Shown here piece by piece: positions 32,092 through 40,780 of a stretch of 64,000 nucleotides of DNA (position 1 is the first letter of the stretch; each line of letters starts with the position of its first letter). This DNA is from Deltaproteobacteria bacterium (lineage in GTDB: Bacteria > Myxococcota_A > UBA9042 > PHBI01). Location: NCBI GenBank assembly GCA_020632715.1, contig JACKFA010000004.1, positions 310,001 through 374,000 of the forward strand, written 5' to 3'. The notes beneath the pieces are model-generated. The model saw nothing but the letters and a program-made list of their open reading frames with translations, did not search any database and was not told the DNA's origin. The position numbers were made by a program, and so were the translations under genes.

Positions 32092-33738
32092 ATGCGAAAC
32101 GCGCCACACCAGAGCTTCCTCGGCCTGCGACGCGCTCCCGCCGTCGCGACCCTCGCGCTCACGCTCGGCCTCGCTGCCTGCCCGAGCCCGACCCCGGAGT
32201 CGCGCAAGGGCGACGACGCCACGCCCAGCGCCCAGGCCTCGCCCTCTGGAGAAGCCACGCTCTTCCTCATGGCGGACATCCGCGGCGTCCTCCGGCCGTG
32301 CGGCTGCACGGTCGACCTCCAGAAGGGCGGCTTCGATCGCCTCGTCCCGTACCTCGCCAAGGAGCGGAAGAGCCACCCGAAGGCCCAGCTCTTCCACGCG
32401 GGCCCCCTCTTCTTCGAGGACGCCACGGTCGACCCGAAGAAGCGCGCTCAGCGCTCGCGCCAGGCCGAGGTCGCGGCAGACCTCGTCGCCCGCGCCGACA
32501 TCGACGTCGCCGCCGCCACCTGCGCCGACGCCGTCGCGTCCGAGGGGCACTACGGCGACCTCGCGAAGCGCGCGCACGTCCAGATGACCGCGGCCAACCT
32601 GAAGCTCAACGACGGGCCGAGCATCTCGCCCTTCGAGGTGCGGGAGGTCGGCGGGCTCCGCGTCGGTGTGTTCGCGCTCGCCGACCCCAACGAGGGGAAA
32701 GACCTCGACGGCAAGGGCACCGTCGAGGATCCTGTCGCCGCCGCCGCGCGCATCGTCCCCGAGATCCGGAAGCGCGCCGACGTCGTGCTCCTGCTGAGCG
32801 CCCTCGGCCTCCGGGAGACCAAGCGCCTCATCCGCAAGGTCGACGGCGTCGACTTCTGCGTCGTCGGCGGCATGGGCGAGCACCCGACCGTCAGCGACGA
32901 AGCCGAGCTGGTCGGGTCCACGCGGCTCATGCAGTTCCATCGAGAGGGCCGATTCGTGGGGCGACTTTCCATTCGAATGGTCGATGGTTCGCGCGATTTC
33001 GCCGACGCGAGCGAGGTCAGCGAGGCCGAGCTCGCCGAGATCGACCACCGGATCCAGAAGCTCGCCGACAGCCTCGCAGCCTGGGAGAAGACCGGAGGCG
33101 CCGACGAGTACCAGATCCGCTCCGCCAAGCACCACCTGGCGTCGCTGAAGGACGAGCGCGACCGCCTCGCCACCCGCAAGTCCACGGTGCCGGCGACCGC
33201 GAGCGCCTTCTCGTTCACGTCGACCCCGCTCAACTGGGACCTCCCGCAGGACCCGGACACGCTCGCGCTCATGGACGCCTTCGACGAGGAGCTCGCCCGC
33301 ATCAACATCGCGAACGCCGGCACGCTCCCGGAGGCCAAGCCCGGCGAGGCCGTGTACGTCGGCGTGAAGGCGTGCCTCGAGTGCCACGACGAGGTCGAGA
33401 GCTTCTGGAAGCACGACCGCCACGCCGAGGCCTGGGCGACGCTCGAGAAGGACAAGAAGACCTTCGACGCCGAGTGCGTGAGCTGCCACGTCACGGGCTA
33501 CGGGCGCGCCGGCGGGAGCCTCGTGGGGCACACCGAGGGGCGCGAGAACGTCCAGTGCGAGGCCTGCCACGGCCCAGGCTCGAAGCACGCGGAGGACGGC
33601 GACCCCGACCTCATCGTCCGCGAGCCGACCGTCGAGGTCTGCGTGGGCTGCCACAACTCGCACCACTCGCCGACCTTCGACTTCGCCGTCTACAAGCCGA
33701 AGCTGATGGTGCCGGGCCACGGGAAGCCCGTCGACTGA
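32092..33738 (+). CDS. Tetraheme c-type cytochrome lipoprotein fused to a 5'-nucleotidase-like domain
   Basis: 548 aa. Signal TLALTLGLAAC gives a lipobox (Cys30). Residues about 50-300 resemble the UshA/5'-nucleotidase metallophosphoesterase fold (LMADIRGVLRPCGCTVDLQK, GGFDRLVPYLAKE, VGVFALADPN), but metal ligands look incomplete. A coiled-coil stretch (about 310-365) follows. The last roughly 130 residues hold four CxxCH heme sites (CLECH, CVSCH, CEACH, CVGCH) in a cytochrome c554-like module. It should sit in the periplasm or outer leaflet and move electrons. The long open frame upstream of the ATG is non-coding. Confidence 0.88.
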   Translation: MRNAPHQSFLGLRRAPAVATLALTLGLAACPSPTPESRKGDDATPSAQASPSGEATLFLMADIRGVLRPCGCTVDLQKGGFDRLVPYLAKERKSHPKAQLFHAGPLFFEDATVDPKKRAQRSRQAEVAADLVARADIDVAAATCADAVASEGHYGDLAKRAHVQMTAANLKLNDGPSISPFEVREVGGLRVGVFALADPNEGKDLDGKGTVEDPVAAAARIVPEIRKRADVVLLLSALGLRETKRLIRKVDGVDFCVVGGMGEHPTVSDEAELVGSTRLMQFHREGRFVGRLSIRMVDGSRDFADASEVSEAELAEIDHRIQKLADSLAAWEKTGGADEYQIRSAKHHLASLKDERDRLATRKSTVPATASAFSFTSTPLNWDLPQDPDTLALMDAFDEELARINIANAGTLPEAKPGEAVYVGVKACLECHDEVESFWKHDRHAEAWATLEKDKKTFDAECVSCHVTGYGRAGGSLVGHTEGRENVQCEACHGPGSKHAEDGDPDLIVREPTVEVCVGCHNSHHSPTFDFAVYKPKLMVPGHGKPVD

Positions 33739-33751
33739 CCGCCAGCGCCGC

Positions 33752-35125
33752 TCAGAACACGAGCAGCGCGACGATGAAGACCGGCGCCACGAGCAGCATG
33801 AGCGTGGCCGAGTAGCCGATGAGCTGGCCCGCGCGGAGCTGGGTGATGCCGAGCAGCGGCAACGCCCAGAAGGGCTGCAGCATGTTGGTCCACTGGTCGC
33901 CATAGCAGAACGCCATCACGGCCTTCCCGAGCGGCACGTGGAGCTCCCGCGCCGCCTCGATGACGATCGGGCCCTGGATCGCGAACTGGCCGCCACCAGA
34001 GGGCACGAAGAGGTTCACGAGCCCCGCCGCGAGGAAGGTGAGCGGCCCGAAGGAGGTCGCGCTCGCGTGCTCGCCGATGGCGTGGGCGATCTCCCCGACG
34101 AGCCCGGAGAGCGCCATCATCCCCATGATCCCGGCGTAGAACGGGAACTGGAGGATCACCCCGGCGCACGCGCGCGCGCCGTCCGTCACGGCCTCCACGT
34201 AGCGGATGAGGGCACCATGCAGGAGGATCCCGAGCCCGAGGAAGAAGAGGTTCACCGTGTTGAGGTCGAGCTGCTCGAGGCCCGTCCGCGCCACGAGCAT
34301 CACGACGTATCCGAGCGCGAGCGCGGCGACCACGACACCGAGGAGCCGCGATCGGTCGAGGACGTGGGCGCGAGCGGCGTCCGCGGCGCCGGCGTCGTCC
34401 GCCCGCGTGAGCTCCGGCGCGGGCTTCGCGTCCTCCGGCTTCGGGCTCATCAGCACGAGCAGGAGCGGCACGAGCACGAGGAGACCGACGTTCACGGCGA
34501 GGTTCAGCCCGCTCCCGAGGGTGTCGGAGAGCGGGATCGGAGCGACCTCCATGCCCTTCGGAAGCACGCTCGCGAGCTGGTCCGCCGTCGTGACCTTGAG
34601 CGGGGCCGACCCCGAGAGGCCGCCGTGCCAGATCAAGAGCCCCGCGTAGCCAGCGGCGCCGAGGAGCGGGTAGTGGACGCGGATCCCGCGCCGCCGCGCC
34701 GACTCGCCCATCGCCCGCGCCATGAGCGCGCCCGCGACGAGCCCGAGCGCCCAGTTCAGGAGCGCCGTCAGCATCGCGACGAGCGCCGTCGCGACGATGG
34801 CGCCACGGGGCGTCCGCACCCGATCGACCAGCCCCGCGATGCCGCGCCGGACGGCGGGCGCGCTCGCGAGCGCGTGCCCGGTCACGAGCGTCAGGCACAT
34901 CTGCATGGCGAAGGTGAGCAGACTCCAGAAGCCACGCTCGTTCGGGTAGAGCTCGTCGCCGTTCAGCCGCCCGCCCCATTGCCCGACCGCCGTGATCGGG
35001 TCGACGCCCTGCACGAGCCAGACGACCGCCATCGTCACGAACGTGAGGAGCACGGCGATCACGAAGGGATCGGGGATCCAGCGCTCCGACCAGCGCGAGA
35101 GCGTGTTCGCGAGCCGCTGGATCAC
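33752..35125 (-). CDS. atoE: Short-chain fatty acid transporter, AtoE family
   Basis: 457 aa, multi-pass membrane protein. Recognisable AtoE stretches: WIPDPFVIAVLLTFVTM, GFWSLLTFAMQMCLTLVTGH, LNWALGLVAGALMARAMG, YPLLGAAGYAGLLIWHGGLS, LVNLFVPSGGGQFAIQGPIV and GDQWTNMLQPFWALPLLGI. E. coli AtoE imports short-chain fatty acids such as acetoacetate or butyrate. This would feed the beta-oxidation enzymes encoded at 19.5-23 kb, although not co-transcribed. It is the last gene of a minus-strand run after trmL (46 nt gap) and converges on the cytochrome gene (13 nt gap). Confidence 0.92.
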   Translation of the reverse strand: MIQRLANTLSRWSERWIPDPFVIAVLLTFVTMAVVWLVQGVDPITAVGQWGGRLNGDELYPNERGFWSLLTFAMQMCLTLVTGHALASAPAVRRGIAGLVDRVRTPRGAIVATALVAMLTALLNWALGLVAGALMARAMGESARRRGIRVHYPLLGAAGYAGLLIWHGGLSGSAPLKVTTADQLASVLPKGMEVAPIPLSDTLGSGLNLAVNVGLLVLVPLLLVLMSPKPEDAKPAPELTRADDAGAADAARAHVLDRSRLLGVVVAALALGYVVMLVARTGLEQLDLNTVNLFFLGLGILLHGALIRYVEAVTDGARACAGVILQFPFYAGIMGMMALSGLVGEIAHAIGEHASATSFGPLTFLAAGLVNLFVPSGGGQFAIQGPIVIEAARELHVPLGKAVMAFCYGDQWTNMLQPFWALPLLGITQLRAGQLIGYSATLMLLVAPVFIVALLVF

Positions 35126-35171
35126 CGGTCGACCTCCTCAGCCTGCGAGCTAGGTCGCGCCTCGCTCGTCG

Positions 35172-35630
35172 TCAGGACAAGCCCGCGAAGCCGTGCCGCC
35201 GGAGGCCCTCGTAGAGAGCGATGGAGACCGAGTTCGCGAGGTTGAGGCTGCGAATGTCGCCCGTGATGGGGATCTTGTACAGGTGCTCGGCGTACCGCTC
35301 GCGGAGCGCGACGGGGAGCCCCGTCGTCTCCTGCCCGAAGACGAGCCAGCCGTCCGCCGGGGTCTCGAACTCGGTGTAGAAGCGCGTCGCGTGGGTCGAG
35401 AAGAGGGCCAGCGCCTGCGGGTCGTACTTCTCGACCAGCGCGTCCCAGCTCTCGTGCAGCTCGAGTTTTACGCTCGGCCAGTAGTCGAGCCCCGCGCGCT
35501 TCAGGTAGCGGTCCTCGAGCGAGAAACCGAGCTTCCCGACGAGGTGGAGGAAGGTGTTCGTCCCCGCGCAGAGACGGGCGATGCTGCCCGTGTTCTGCGG
35601 GATGAGCGGCTCGACCAGGACGACGTGCAT
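35172..35630 (-). CDS. trmL: tRNA (cytidine34-2'-O)-methyltransferase TrmL
   Basis: 152 aa, a minimal SPOUT methyltransferase. Markers: HVVLVEPLIPQNTGSIARLC, GFSLEDRYLKRAGLDYW, DGWLVFGQETTGLP and the C-terminal knot IRSLNLANSVSIALYEGLRR. It modifies the wobble base of tRNA-Leu species. The ATG is 3 nt after the stop of the zinc-finger ParA gene, so the two are co-transcribed, though no functional link is known. A Shine-Dalgarno-like sequence is weak, consistent with coupling. Confidence 0.95.
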   Translation of the reverse strand: MHVVLVEPLIPQNTGSIARLCAGTNTFLHLVGKLGFSLEDRYLKRAGLDYWPSVKLELHESWDALVEKYDPQALALFSTHATRFYTEFETPADGWLVFGQETTGLPVALRERYAEHLYKIPITGDIRSLNLANSVSIALYEGLRRHGFAGLS

Positions 35631-35633
35631 CGC

Positions 35634-36704
35634 TCAGCCGCCCGGCGCGTACGCGCGCGGCATCGGCGCCTGCGTCGCGCTCTGGCCGAGGGCGATGACC
35701 TTCTCCACGAGCGCCTCGTAGTCGTTCGCGCCGACGCTCTTCGCGGCGAACTCGAAGATCGACTTGTGCTCGCTCGGCGCCTCCTTCAAGCGGGTGTTGA
35801 TGCGGATGGGCGTCAGCACCTTGTCCTGGAAGTAGCGCTCGAGGTTGCGGATGACCTCGTGGGAGATCCTGTTCCGCACGTCGTAGAACGTCGGCAGCAC
35901 GCCGAGGATCGTGATGGGGTGCTTCAGCTGCTCCTGCACGTTCTTCAGGGTCTGCAGGATCTGCTTCACGCCGACGAGCGAGAGGTAGTCGCACGCCACC
36001 GGGATGAGCACCTGGTCCGCGAAGTAGAGCGCGTTCTGGTTCAGCAGCGAGAGGCTCGGACCACAGTCGAGGATGATGAAGTCGTAGTCGTAGATCTCGC
36101 GGAACCGGTTCCGCAGCACGCGGTGCGGCTGGTGGACGTGGGCGAGGTGCACCTCGACCTTCGCGAGCAGGTCGTTCGACGGCAGGAGGTCGAGGTTCTC
36201 GCGGACGTTGATGATGCCGTCCTTCGGCTCGAGACCGTCCACCAGCACGTGGTAGAGGTTCTTCTCGCCCTCGGCGCCGAGGCACACGCCGACGTTGCCC
36301 TGCGAGTCCATGTCGATGATGAGCGTACGGTAGCCGGCTCGCGCGAGGCCGTGCGCGAGGCTCACCGTGGTCGTGGTCTTCCCGGTGCCGCCTTTCTGGT
36401 TCATGATCGCGATCTTGCGGGCACCGCGCCGCTGCCGGAGCTCCTGGCGGACCGGGTTCTCACGGCACTCGGTCGAACAGAAGTAGCGCCGCTCGCCGCC
36501 GACGATCGCCATCTGATAGGCGTACTTCGGCTCGAAGCGCGTGCCACACGAGGAGCACGCCTGCTGCCGCTGCTCGAAGAGCGCGCGCTCGTGGCAGCTC
36601 TGGCTGCAGAAGAACGTGGACTCCGCGCCATGGCGCTGCACCTGGAAGCTGAACTTCGGGACGAACTCGGTCTTGCAGACAGAGCAGCTCGCGACCTCGG
36701 ACAT
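35634..36704 (-). CDS. ParA-family ATPase with two N-terminal zinc fingers
   Basis: 356 aa from the ATG at 36704 (GGAGAG upstream; the ATG 12 nt earlier lacks one). Residues 7-37 and 50-80 are two copies of C-x2-C-x22-C-x3-C (Cys 7,10,33,37 and 50,53,76,80), zinc-binding fingers resembling MYM/TRASH modules. Then comes a ParA domain: deviant Walker A KGGTGKT (104-110), LLIDMDSQGN-type A' (LIIDMDSQGN), IILDCGPSL. No ParB gene is adjacent, so it is an orphan ParA/MinD-like positioning ATPase. It is distinct from the true ParA at 12875. An 18-bp palindrome lies 49 nt upstream of the start. Confidence 0.88.
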   Translation of the reverse strand: MSEVASCSVCKTEFVPKFSFQVQRHGAESTFFCSQSCHERALFEQRQQACSSCGTRFEPKYAYQMAIVGGERRYFCSTECRENPVRQELRQRRGARKIAIMNQKGGTGKTTTTVSLAHGLARAGYRTLIIDMDSQGNVGVCLGAEGEKNLYHVLVDGLEPKDGIINVRENLDLLPSNDLLAKVEVHLAHVHQPHRVLRNRFREIYDYDFIILDCGPSLSLLNQNALYFADQVLIPVACDYLSLVGVKQILQTLKNVQEQLKHPITILGVLPTFYDVRNRISHEVIRNLERYFQDKVLTPIRINTRLKEAPSEHKSIFEFAAKSVGANDYEALVEKVIALGQSATQAPMPRAYAPGG

Positions 36705-37016
36705 GGCTCTCTCCATGGCGTGAGACGGCTGGACGACCGTCGTGGCCTCAATGGCACCATATATGGTGCCTGTCGTGAGTCCTGCCGAAAAAGCCGAGCA
36801 CGGTCAAGCGAGTGGGGCACAGCGAGCCGGGAACGCGGCGTCGGGAGCGGCGCTCGTTCCGCGCGCGTCGGCCCCGCAGGCGGCCGATCTCGCCGGATGC
36901 CTGATCACCCGTTCGGGGGTATTCGCCCGAGCGCCACCGACGCCAGCCGACGCAGAAACCCCGCGAAATGATCGTGGACCGCAGAGAAAGCGCCTCTCAG
37001 CACCACGGGACCCCGA
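36705..37016. other. 312-bp intergenic region upstream of the zinc-finger ParA gene
   Basis: Holds the 18-bp palindrome (36753-36770). The rest has no repeat, promoter or gene I can support. Confidence 0.6.
36753..36770. promoter_or_regulatory. Perfect 18-bp palindrome upstream of the zinc-finger ParA gene
   Basis: GGCACCATATATGGTGCC, perfect dyad symmetry, 49 nt upstream of the start codon. It shares CCATATATGG with the site at 12365 near parA. Likely operator; its TATAT centre could overlap a -10 element. Confidence 0.55.
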
Positions 37017-37757
37017 TCAGAAGCGGAACCAGAGATCGATGATCGGGAAGAGGTTCAGCGTCCGGCGCTCGCTCGAGGACTCCTCGAACACGAACTCACC
37101 CACGCCCGCGCCCGCCGCGAGGCTCACGCCCTGCGACAGCGCCACCGCGTAGAGGAGCTCGCCCAGCGGCCGCACGAGCTCCGACCTGTCGGTCAGCCGC
37201 ACGTACCCCTGGAGCTGCGCCATGAGGAGCTGGCTCTCGTCGAGGAGCCAGTGCGCCGAGAGGTGGACCTCCGCGAGCCCGCGCACGGGATCGGCCCCGA
37301 GGAAATCGATCGCGGGCCCGGCGCCGGCCGAGAGGAGCCAGCTGTCGCCGAGCTTGAACGTCACGGTGGCCGTGGCCTGCACCACCCCGGGGAAGCCTGT
37401 TCCCGCCCCGCTCGCCGGCACCCCGTCCTCGTTCTCGCGCCGGATGAACGACCACGACGCCCCCAGGTTCGTCGCCACGGTGACGGCGCCGACGCGCGTC
37501 ATCTGCCAGCGCAGCGCGACGTAGGGCTCCCCGAGGAGGAGCAGGATCGGGTGGATGGCGACCTGCACCTCGTCGGTGACACCCACCGAGAGCGGCGTCA
37601 GGATGCCGATCTCCACCGCCCCCTGCTCGAGCGTGTACGCCGTGTTCAGGGTGATGTCGTGCGAGCGGCGCCACTCGGCCGCGGCCGGCGTCGCCGACGC
37701 GAGGCACGCCATGAGGACGAGCGCCTTCAGTACCGTGGACGTCACGCCTCGCACCAT
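37017..37757 (-). CDS. Outer-membrane beta-barrel-like protein
   Basis: 246 aa from the ATG at 37757. Signal peptide STVLKALVLMACLASATPAAA. The mature part is rich in alternating polar/hydrophobic strands (HDITLNTAYTLEQGAVEIGI, VQVAIHPILLLLGEPYVALR, AVTVATNLGASWSFIRRE, VQATATVTFKLGDSWLLSAG) and ends in LFPIIDLWFRF; a C-terminal Phe is the Bam recognition signal. No porin family recognised, and it may be a small structural barrel. It lies between comEA and the zinc-finger ParA on the same strand, with gaps of 159 and 312 bp, so it is probably transcribed alone. Confidence 0.75.
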   Translation of the reverse strand: MVRGVTSTVLKALVLMACLASATPAAAEWRRSHDITLNTAYTLEQGAVEIGILTPLSVGVTDEVQVAIHPILLLLGEPYVALRWQMTRVGAVTVATNLGASWSFIRRENEDGVPASGAGTGFPGVVQATATVTFKLGDSWLLSAGAGPAIDFLGADPVRGLAEVHLSAHWLLDESQLLMAQLQGYVRLTDRSELVRPLGELLYAVALSQGVSLAAGAGVGEFVFEESSSERRTLNLFPIIDLWFRF

Positions 37758-37916
37758 ACGGCGCCCCCCGCGGCCTCGCAACGATGGTCGCGCGAGACCC
37801 GCCGGCCGCGCGGCCGCCCGGGGCCACCACTCCCCGGACGACCGCGCACCGCGGTGCCCGCGCGACCCATCGGTCGACGTTGATTCAGTTGTCAAAGAGC
37901 GGTCCCATGGCGAGCG

Positions 37917-38342
37917 CTACGGCGCGTCGCTCGTCGGCCCGTGCTCGGCCCCCTTGCCGCCGCCCTTCTTCTTGCCGGGCCGCTCACCCGGGATGCGGCT
38001 CGCGAGCGTGGTCGGCCCCGACACGCGGAGCCACGGCTTCAGCTTCCGCACCGTCTTCAGGCCGATGCCCTTCACGCGGGCGAGCTCGACGACCTCCTTG
38101 AAGGGGCGCTTCTCCCGATACGCGACGATGCGCTCCGCCCGCGACGCGCCGATGCCCGGCAGGAACGTGAGCTGCTGGGCCGTGGCGGTGTTGATGTTGA
38201 TGACCGCGTCGGGCGCGGGCTGCGGCGCGTCCGCCAAGGCCGCGCCCGGCGCCGCGAAGAGCAGCAGGGCGAGGAAGATGGCGCGGGCGAGCCCGCCGGC
38301 GCGAGCGACGGACGACGTGGACGCGTGGGCGTTCGTGGACAT
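37917..38342 (-). CDS. ComEA-like helix-hairpin-helix DNA-binding protein, secreted
   Basis: 141 aa. ATG at 38342 with GGAGGT about 8 nt upstream. Signal peptide (ARAIFLALLLFAAPGAALA) then a paired helix-hairpin-helix: INTATAQQLTFLPGIGASRA, ERIVAYREKRPFKEVVELAR, VKGIGLKTVRKL. This is the ComEA family, periplasmic DNA receptors that pull transforming DNA across the outer membrane. A basic tail (GERPGKKKGGGKG) follows and may add DNA affinity. With dprA in the window, natural competence is possible; no comEC is seen here. Confidence 0.88.
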   Translation of the reverse strand: MSTNAHASTSSVARAGGLARAIFLALLLFAAPGAALADAPQPAPDAVININTATAQQLTFLPGIGASRAERIVAYREKRPFKEVVELARVKGIGLKTVRKLKPWLRVSGPTTLASRIPGERPGKKKGGGKGAEHGPTSDAP

Positions 38343-38705
38343 GACGAGTACCTCCAGAGCTTGGACACCGCGCGCGTCGCGCCACCGTGGCGCTGCGCGC
38401 GCCGCCAGGCAGAGCAGGCGCCGTGCCACTCGGAGCTCGCCTGTCCATTCAGAGCCTTACGGAGCGTGAACCGCGTTCACACCGGAAGTGACACAGGAAA
38501 TGTGTCATTCGGGGCCCCGGACGTGTCATTTGCCCGCGCGGACGTGTCACCCGGGCGGAAAAACGTGTCAGACGCGCCGGAGACCCGCGCCGCTGGCCGT
38601 GTCACGTGCGGCGGAGCAACCCCGGGCAGCGGACGCAGCGCCGCCCGGCGCGCCCGAGCCTGCGCGCGAGCACGCGACGAAACGCGTCGCCCCCGCTCCA
38701 TCCGC
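38343..38705. other. 363-bp intergenic region with phased repeats
   Basis: No gene. The first 145 bp (38343-38488) holds only the comEA upstream region. The repeat array of GTGTCA boxes occupies 38489-38604. The remaining 100 bp has GC-rich sequence with nothing recognisable. Confidence 0.7.
38489..38604. repeat. GTGTCA box array with exact 21-bp phasing
   Basis: GTGTCA starts at 38502, 38523, 38544 and 38565, exactly 21 bp apart, with a fifth at 38599. An inverted copy (TGACACA at 38489-38495) pairs with TGTGTCA at 38501-38507 around GGAAA. Spacers share CGGAC before the box in the first units. Twenty-one base pairs is two helical turns, so the boxes face one side of the DNA, like iterons or a multimeric regulator site. 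Read as protein they give heptads (DTF/DTS on the minus strand, TCH on the plus strand). Confidence 0.75.
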
Positions 38706-39020
38706 TCAGTGCAGGATCGGCCCCGGATCGCCCGAGCCCGGCGGCCCGAGCTGGATCTCCCCGAACTTCTGCTCGTACATCTGGATGTTCTGCCCGAGCG
38801 CCCGATACAGGAACTTCGCCTGCACCGGGCTCAGGATGACGCGCGACACGACCTTCGCCGTGGTCGACTGCGGCGGCAGGAACATCGAGTCGAGCACGAA
38901 CTCCGTCCGCGTGTGGAAGATCTGCGCCATGTTCACGTACTCGCCGAGCGCCATGGCCTCGTCGAGGTGCTTCTGGATCCGGATGGCGGTCGGCGGGGTC
39001 TCTTCGTCGTTGTCAGCCAC
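38706..39020 (-). CDS. DUF3467 family protein
   Basis: 104 aa, GTG start at 39020 with AGGAGG 7 nt upstream. The core matches DUF3467: GEYVNMAQIFHTRTEFVLDS, MFLPPQS, RVILSPVQAKFLYRALGQNI, QMYEQKFGEI. These small proteins are widespread, cytosolic, and uncharacterised; the sequence pattern recalls members of the archaeal/bacterial transcription-related DUF3467 group. It is divergent from glpK across 110 bp. The upstream in-frame extension to 39083 is not needed. Confidence 0.88.
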   Translation of the reverse strand: MADNDEETPPTAIRIQKHLDEAMALGEYVNMAQIFHTRTEFVLDSMFLPPQSTTAKVVSRVILSPVQAKFLYRALGQNIQMYEQKFGEIQLGPPGSGDPGPILH

Positions 39021-39130
39021 GCGCGGCCCTCCTGTCGGCTTCCTTTGCCGCGCGGACGATAGTACAACTCCTCCCCGGCCCACAACCGGCGCGCCCTCAC
39101 CGCGCCATCGCCCCGGCCCCGGAGGTCGCC

Positions 39131-40633
39131 ATGGCCCGTGACGGCGTCATCCTCGCCATCGATCAAGGCACGACCGGCTCGACCGTCGTCATCGTCGACT
39201 CCGACCTCCAGGTCATCGGCCGCGCGACCACCGAGTTCCCGCAGATCTACCCCCAGCCCGGCTGGGTCGAGCACGATCCCGCCGCCATCTGGAAGTCCGT
39301 CGACGACAGCCTCCGCCAGGCCCTCGCCGCCGCCGACATCGCCCCCACCGACGTCCGCGCCATCGGCATCACGAACCAGCGCGAGACGACCGTCGTCTGG
39401 GACCGCGCCACCTCCGAGCCCGTCCACAACGCCATCGTCTGGCAGTGCCGCCGCACGACCGACGTCTGCCGCGCCCTCCGCGCCGACGGCCACGAGCCCC
39501 TCATCCGCGAGCGCACGGGGCTCGTCCCCGACCCCTACTTCTCCGGCACCAAGGTCGCCTGGATCCTCGACCACGTCGACGGCGCCCGCGCCCGCGCCGA
39601 AGCCGGCGAGCTCGCCTTCGGCACCATCGACAGCTACCTCCTCTGGCGCCTGACCGGCGGCGACGTCCACGCCACCGAGGTCACCAACGCCTCGCGCACC
39701 CTCCTCTACGACATCCACCGCTGCGCCTGGGACGACGAGCTCCTCGACGTCCTCCGCGTCCCGCGCGCCGTCCTCCCCGACGTCCGCTCGTCGTGCGAGG
39801 TCTACGGCCACACGCGCGGCCTCGACGCCCTCCCCGACGGCATCCCCATCGCCGGCATCGCCGGCGATCAGCAGGCCGCCCTCTTCGGCCAGGCTTGCTT
39901 CGCCCCCGGCCAGGCGAAGTCCACCTACGGCACCGGCGCCTTCGTCCTCATGAACACCGGCGACACGCCCGTCGCCAGCACGCGCGGCCTCCTCACGACC
40001 ATCGCCTGGAAGCTCGGCGACGCGCCCACGCAGTACGCCCTCGAGGGCAGCGTCTTCATCGCGGGCGCCGTCGTCCAGTGGCTCCGCGACGAGCTCCGCA
40101 TCATCGATCACGCCCGCGACATCGAGCCCCTCGCGCGCTCCGTCGACGACGCCGGCGGCGTCGTGTTCGTCCCCGCCTTCGCCGGCCTCGGCGCCCCCTA
40201 CTGGGACCCGGACGCCCGCGGCGCCCTCCTCGGCCTCACCCGCGGCAGCGGCCGCGCCCACATCGCGCGCGCCGCGCTCGAGGGGATCGCGCACCAGGTC
40301 GCCGACGTCGTCGAGGCCATGAGCGCCGACGCCGAGCGCGAGCTCGCCGGGCTCCGCGTCGACGGGGGCGCCGCCGCGAACGACCTGCTCCTCGAGCTGC
40401 AGGCGGATCTCCTCGGCTCCTCCGTGCGACGCCCCACGAACCTCGAGACGACAGCCGCCGGCGCGGCCTTCCTCGCCGGCCTCGCGGTCGGCTACTTCGA
40501 CGGCGTCGAGGACATCACGGCCCGCTGGCGCGAGGACGCCCACGTTCACCCGCGCCTCGACGCGGACGCCCGCCGCCGCGCGCGCAGCGGCTGGCACGAC
40601 GCCGTCGCCCGTTTGCGGTCGCGAGATGATTGA
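39131..40633 (+). CDS. glpK: Glycerol kinase
   Basis: 500 aa. FGGY-kinase landmarks: IDQGTTGSTVVIVD (phosphate 1), ITNQRETTVVWDRAT, NAIVWQCRRT, DPYFSGTKVAWILD, GTIDSYLLWRLTGG, GIAGDQQAALFGQACF, STYGTGAFVLMNTG, GLGAPYWDPDARG and GAAFLAGLAVGY. It phosphorylates glycerol to sn-glycerol 3-phosphate. ATG with GGAGGT upstream. No glpF or glpD next to it. The nearby GDPD (3898) would provide the same product from phosphodiesters. Confidence 0.97.
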   Translation: MARDGVILAIDQGTTGSTVVIVDSDLQVIGRATTEFPQIYPQPGWVEHDPAAIWKSVDDSLRQALAAADIAPTDVRAIGITNQRETTVVWDRATSEPVHNAIVWQCRRTTDVCRALRADGHEPLIRERTGLVPDPYFSGTKVAWILDHVDGARARAEAGELAFGTIDSYLLWRLTGGDVHATEVTNASRTLLYDIHRCAWDDELLDVLRVPRAVLPDVRSSCEVYGHTRGLDALPDGIPIAGIAGDQQAALFGQACFAPGQAKSTYGTGAFVLMNTGDTPVASTRGLLTTIAWKLGDAPTQYALEGSVFIAGAVVQWLRDELRIIDHARDIEPLARSVDDAGGVVFVPAFAGLGAPYWDPDARGALLGLTRGSGRAHIARAALEGIAHQVADVVEAMSADAERELAGLRVDGGAAANDLLLELQADLLGSSVRRPTNLETTAAGAAFLAGLAVGYFDGVEDITARWREDAHVHPRLDADARRRARSGWHDAVARLRSRDD

Positions 40634-40780
40634 CTCTGCGCCGCCGACCCGCGAAACTCGCGCCTGACCTGCCCGCGAGCCAGGCGGCACACGGCGCGAG
40701 CCCAGGGGAAGCGGCGCCGTCGTCGCTCCGGGGACACGGGCCCAGCGCCCGGCGGCCGCACTCTCCGACGACGAGATACC

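Noticed and set aside
38477..38701. Short frames with heptad repeats (DTF or TCH) over the GTGTCA array
   Set aside because: The periodicity comes from 21-bp DNA repeats; both strands give repeats, and no start signal or domain is present.
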